A stretch of DNA of 23,331 bases from Flavobacterium psychrophilum. GTDB lineage: Bacteria > Bacteroidota > Bacteroidia > Flavobacteriales > Flavobacteriaceae. The stretch covers positions 1-23,331 of the forward strand of contig CAMBHH010000031.1 of assembly GCA_945866505.1 (NCBI GenBank). Reading direction: 5' to 3'. The translations under genes were made by a program, and so were the position numbers. Shown piece by piece: positions 22,774-23,331 of this stretch (position 1 is its first letter; each line of letters begins with the position of its first letter). The notes beneath the pieces are model-generated. The model ran no database searches, was not told the DNA's origin, and saw only the letters and a program-made list of their open reading frames with translations.

Positions 22774-23331
22774 TTATTCTCTATAAAAAACTCGTTTTAC
22801 CCTTTGGGAGATGCTGGTGAGAATTTCATAAGGAATGGTTTGTAATTGTTCAGCGATGTAAGAAACAGTTGGGCTTTCGCCAAAAATAATCACAGAATCT
22901 CCTTCTTTACAACTAATTTCTGTAATGTTCACCATCAACATATCCATACAAACGCTTCCAATAATGGTTGCTTTTTGATTATTGATGGTCACAAAACCAA
23001 CTCCATTACCCCAATGTCTCGAAATTCCGTCGGCATAACCTATTGGGATTGTGGCAATTTTTGTAGGTTTATCAGCTATAAATCTTCTTCCATATCCCAC
23101 GCTTTCACCAACTTGAATCAATCTGATTTGTGAAATAATTGATTTTAATGTACCCACGTTTTCCAAATATTTTTGCTCTTCAACGTCATTGGAAACGCCA
23201 TATAGTCCAATTCCAAGGCGTACCATATCGTATTGTGATTCTGGAAAATTACTAATTCCCGAAGTGTTTACTATGTGACGAATGGGTTTGACATTCAATT
23301 CGACCATTAATTTGGATGACAATTTTTCGAA
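22774..23331 (-). CDS. alr: Alanine racemase, C-terminal part (5' end outside window)
   Basis: The minus-strand frame is open from the window edge to TAA at 22774, giving the last 186 residues or so of a PLP-dependent alanine racemase, which makes D-alanine for peptidoglycan. Visible are HIVNTSGISNFPESQYDMVRLGIGLYG (the end of the TIM barrel with R-x-G-x-x-x-Y-G), SVGYGRRF with the catalytic Tyr, IPIGYADG and GSVCMDMLMVN, matching the usual C-M-D motif near the second active-site loop. The C-terminus is the beta-barrel domain. In Flavobacteriia this domain is often fused behind MurF (UDP-MurNAc-tripeptide:D-Ala-D-Ala ligase); whether that is so here cannot be seen. Confidence 0.93.
   Translation of the reverse strand, partial: FEKLSSKLMVELNVKPIRHIVNTSGISNFPESQYDMVRLGIGLYGVSNDVEEQKYLENVGTLKSIISQIRLIQVGESVGYGRRFIADKPTKIATIPIGYADGISRHWGNGVGFVTINNQKATIIGSVCMDMLMVNITEISCKEGDSVIIFGESPTVSYIAEQLQTIPYEILTSISQRVKRVFYRE

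Overview
The window is a low-GC stretch of chromosome from a member of the Bacteroidota, most likely a Flavobacterium or close relative in the Flavobacteriaceae. The evidence is the gene content (RbfA next to a LolC/E-like permease, a YceD-rpmF-fabH-accB-accC run, a PID-CTERM-like small protein, a GIN-domain protein, a carboxypeptidase-regulatory-domain TonB receptor) and about a dozen matches to the Bacteroidota promoter signature TAnnTTTG, some with a TTG 18-20 bases upstream. All assignments come from reading the sequence; no database search was run.

Layout. 1-1655 (minus): 5' part of lepA, running off the left edge. 1791-2366 (plus): a DUF433/DUF5615 toxin-antitoxin-like pair whose toxin is frameshifted in an A7 run. 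2479-3568 (minus): a beta-lactamase-fold serine hydrolase with two lesions, so a pseudogene. 3746-6172 (minus): a periplasmic GIN-domain protein with six TGNGD-type repeats, a small lipoprotein and a membrane-anchored AraC-type regulator. 6277-7269 (plus): a tRNA-dihydrouridine synthase. 7334-7859 (plus): an intact RelB/RelE-like pair. 7861-9456 (minus): rbfA and a LolC/E-type permease. 9595-9996 (plus): methylmalonyl-CoA epimerase. 10140-10213: a CAT-anticodon tRNA with promoter and terminator. 10265-11400: a gene-poor stretch with at most degraded fragments. 11503-11724: a PID-CTERM-like small protein with a strong promoter and two direct repeats.

From 11760 the window is mostly housekeeping. 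Riboflavin synthase and pdxA diverge from two promoters that face each other within about 20 bp. YceD-rpmF, then fabH-accB-accC, make up a ribosome and fatty-acid-initiation cluster. A monofunctional transglycosylase (mtgA) follows. Convergent to it is a TonB receptor preceded by a His-rich small membrane protein, probably a metal-linked uptake unit. Then asd, mscL and the C-terminal end of an alanine racemase (often fused to MurF in this group), which runs off the right edge.

I see no clear undescribed multi-gene system. The items most worth checking are the two broken genes near the left end, the facing ribE/pdxA promoters, the 21-bp-spaced repeats over the PID-CTERM promoter, the inverted heptamer arrays between accB and accC, a 22-bp palindrome upstream of asd, and very short or absent 5' leaders on several genes.
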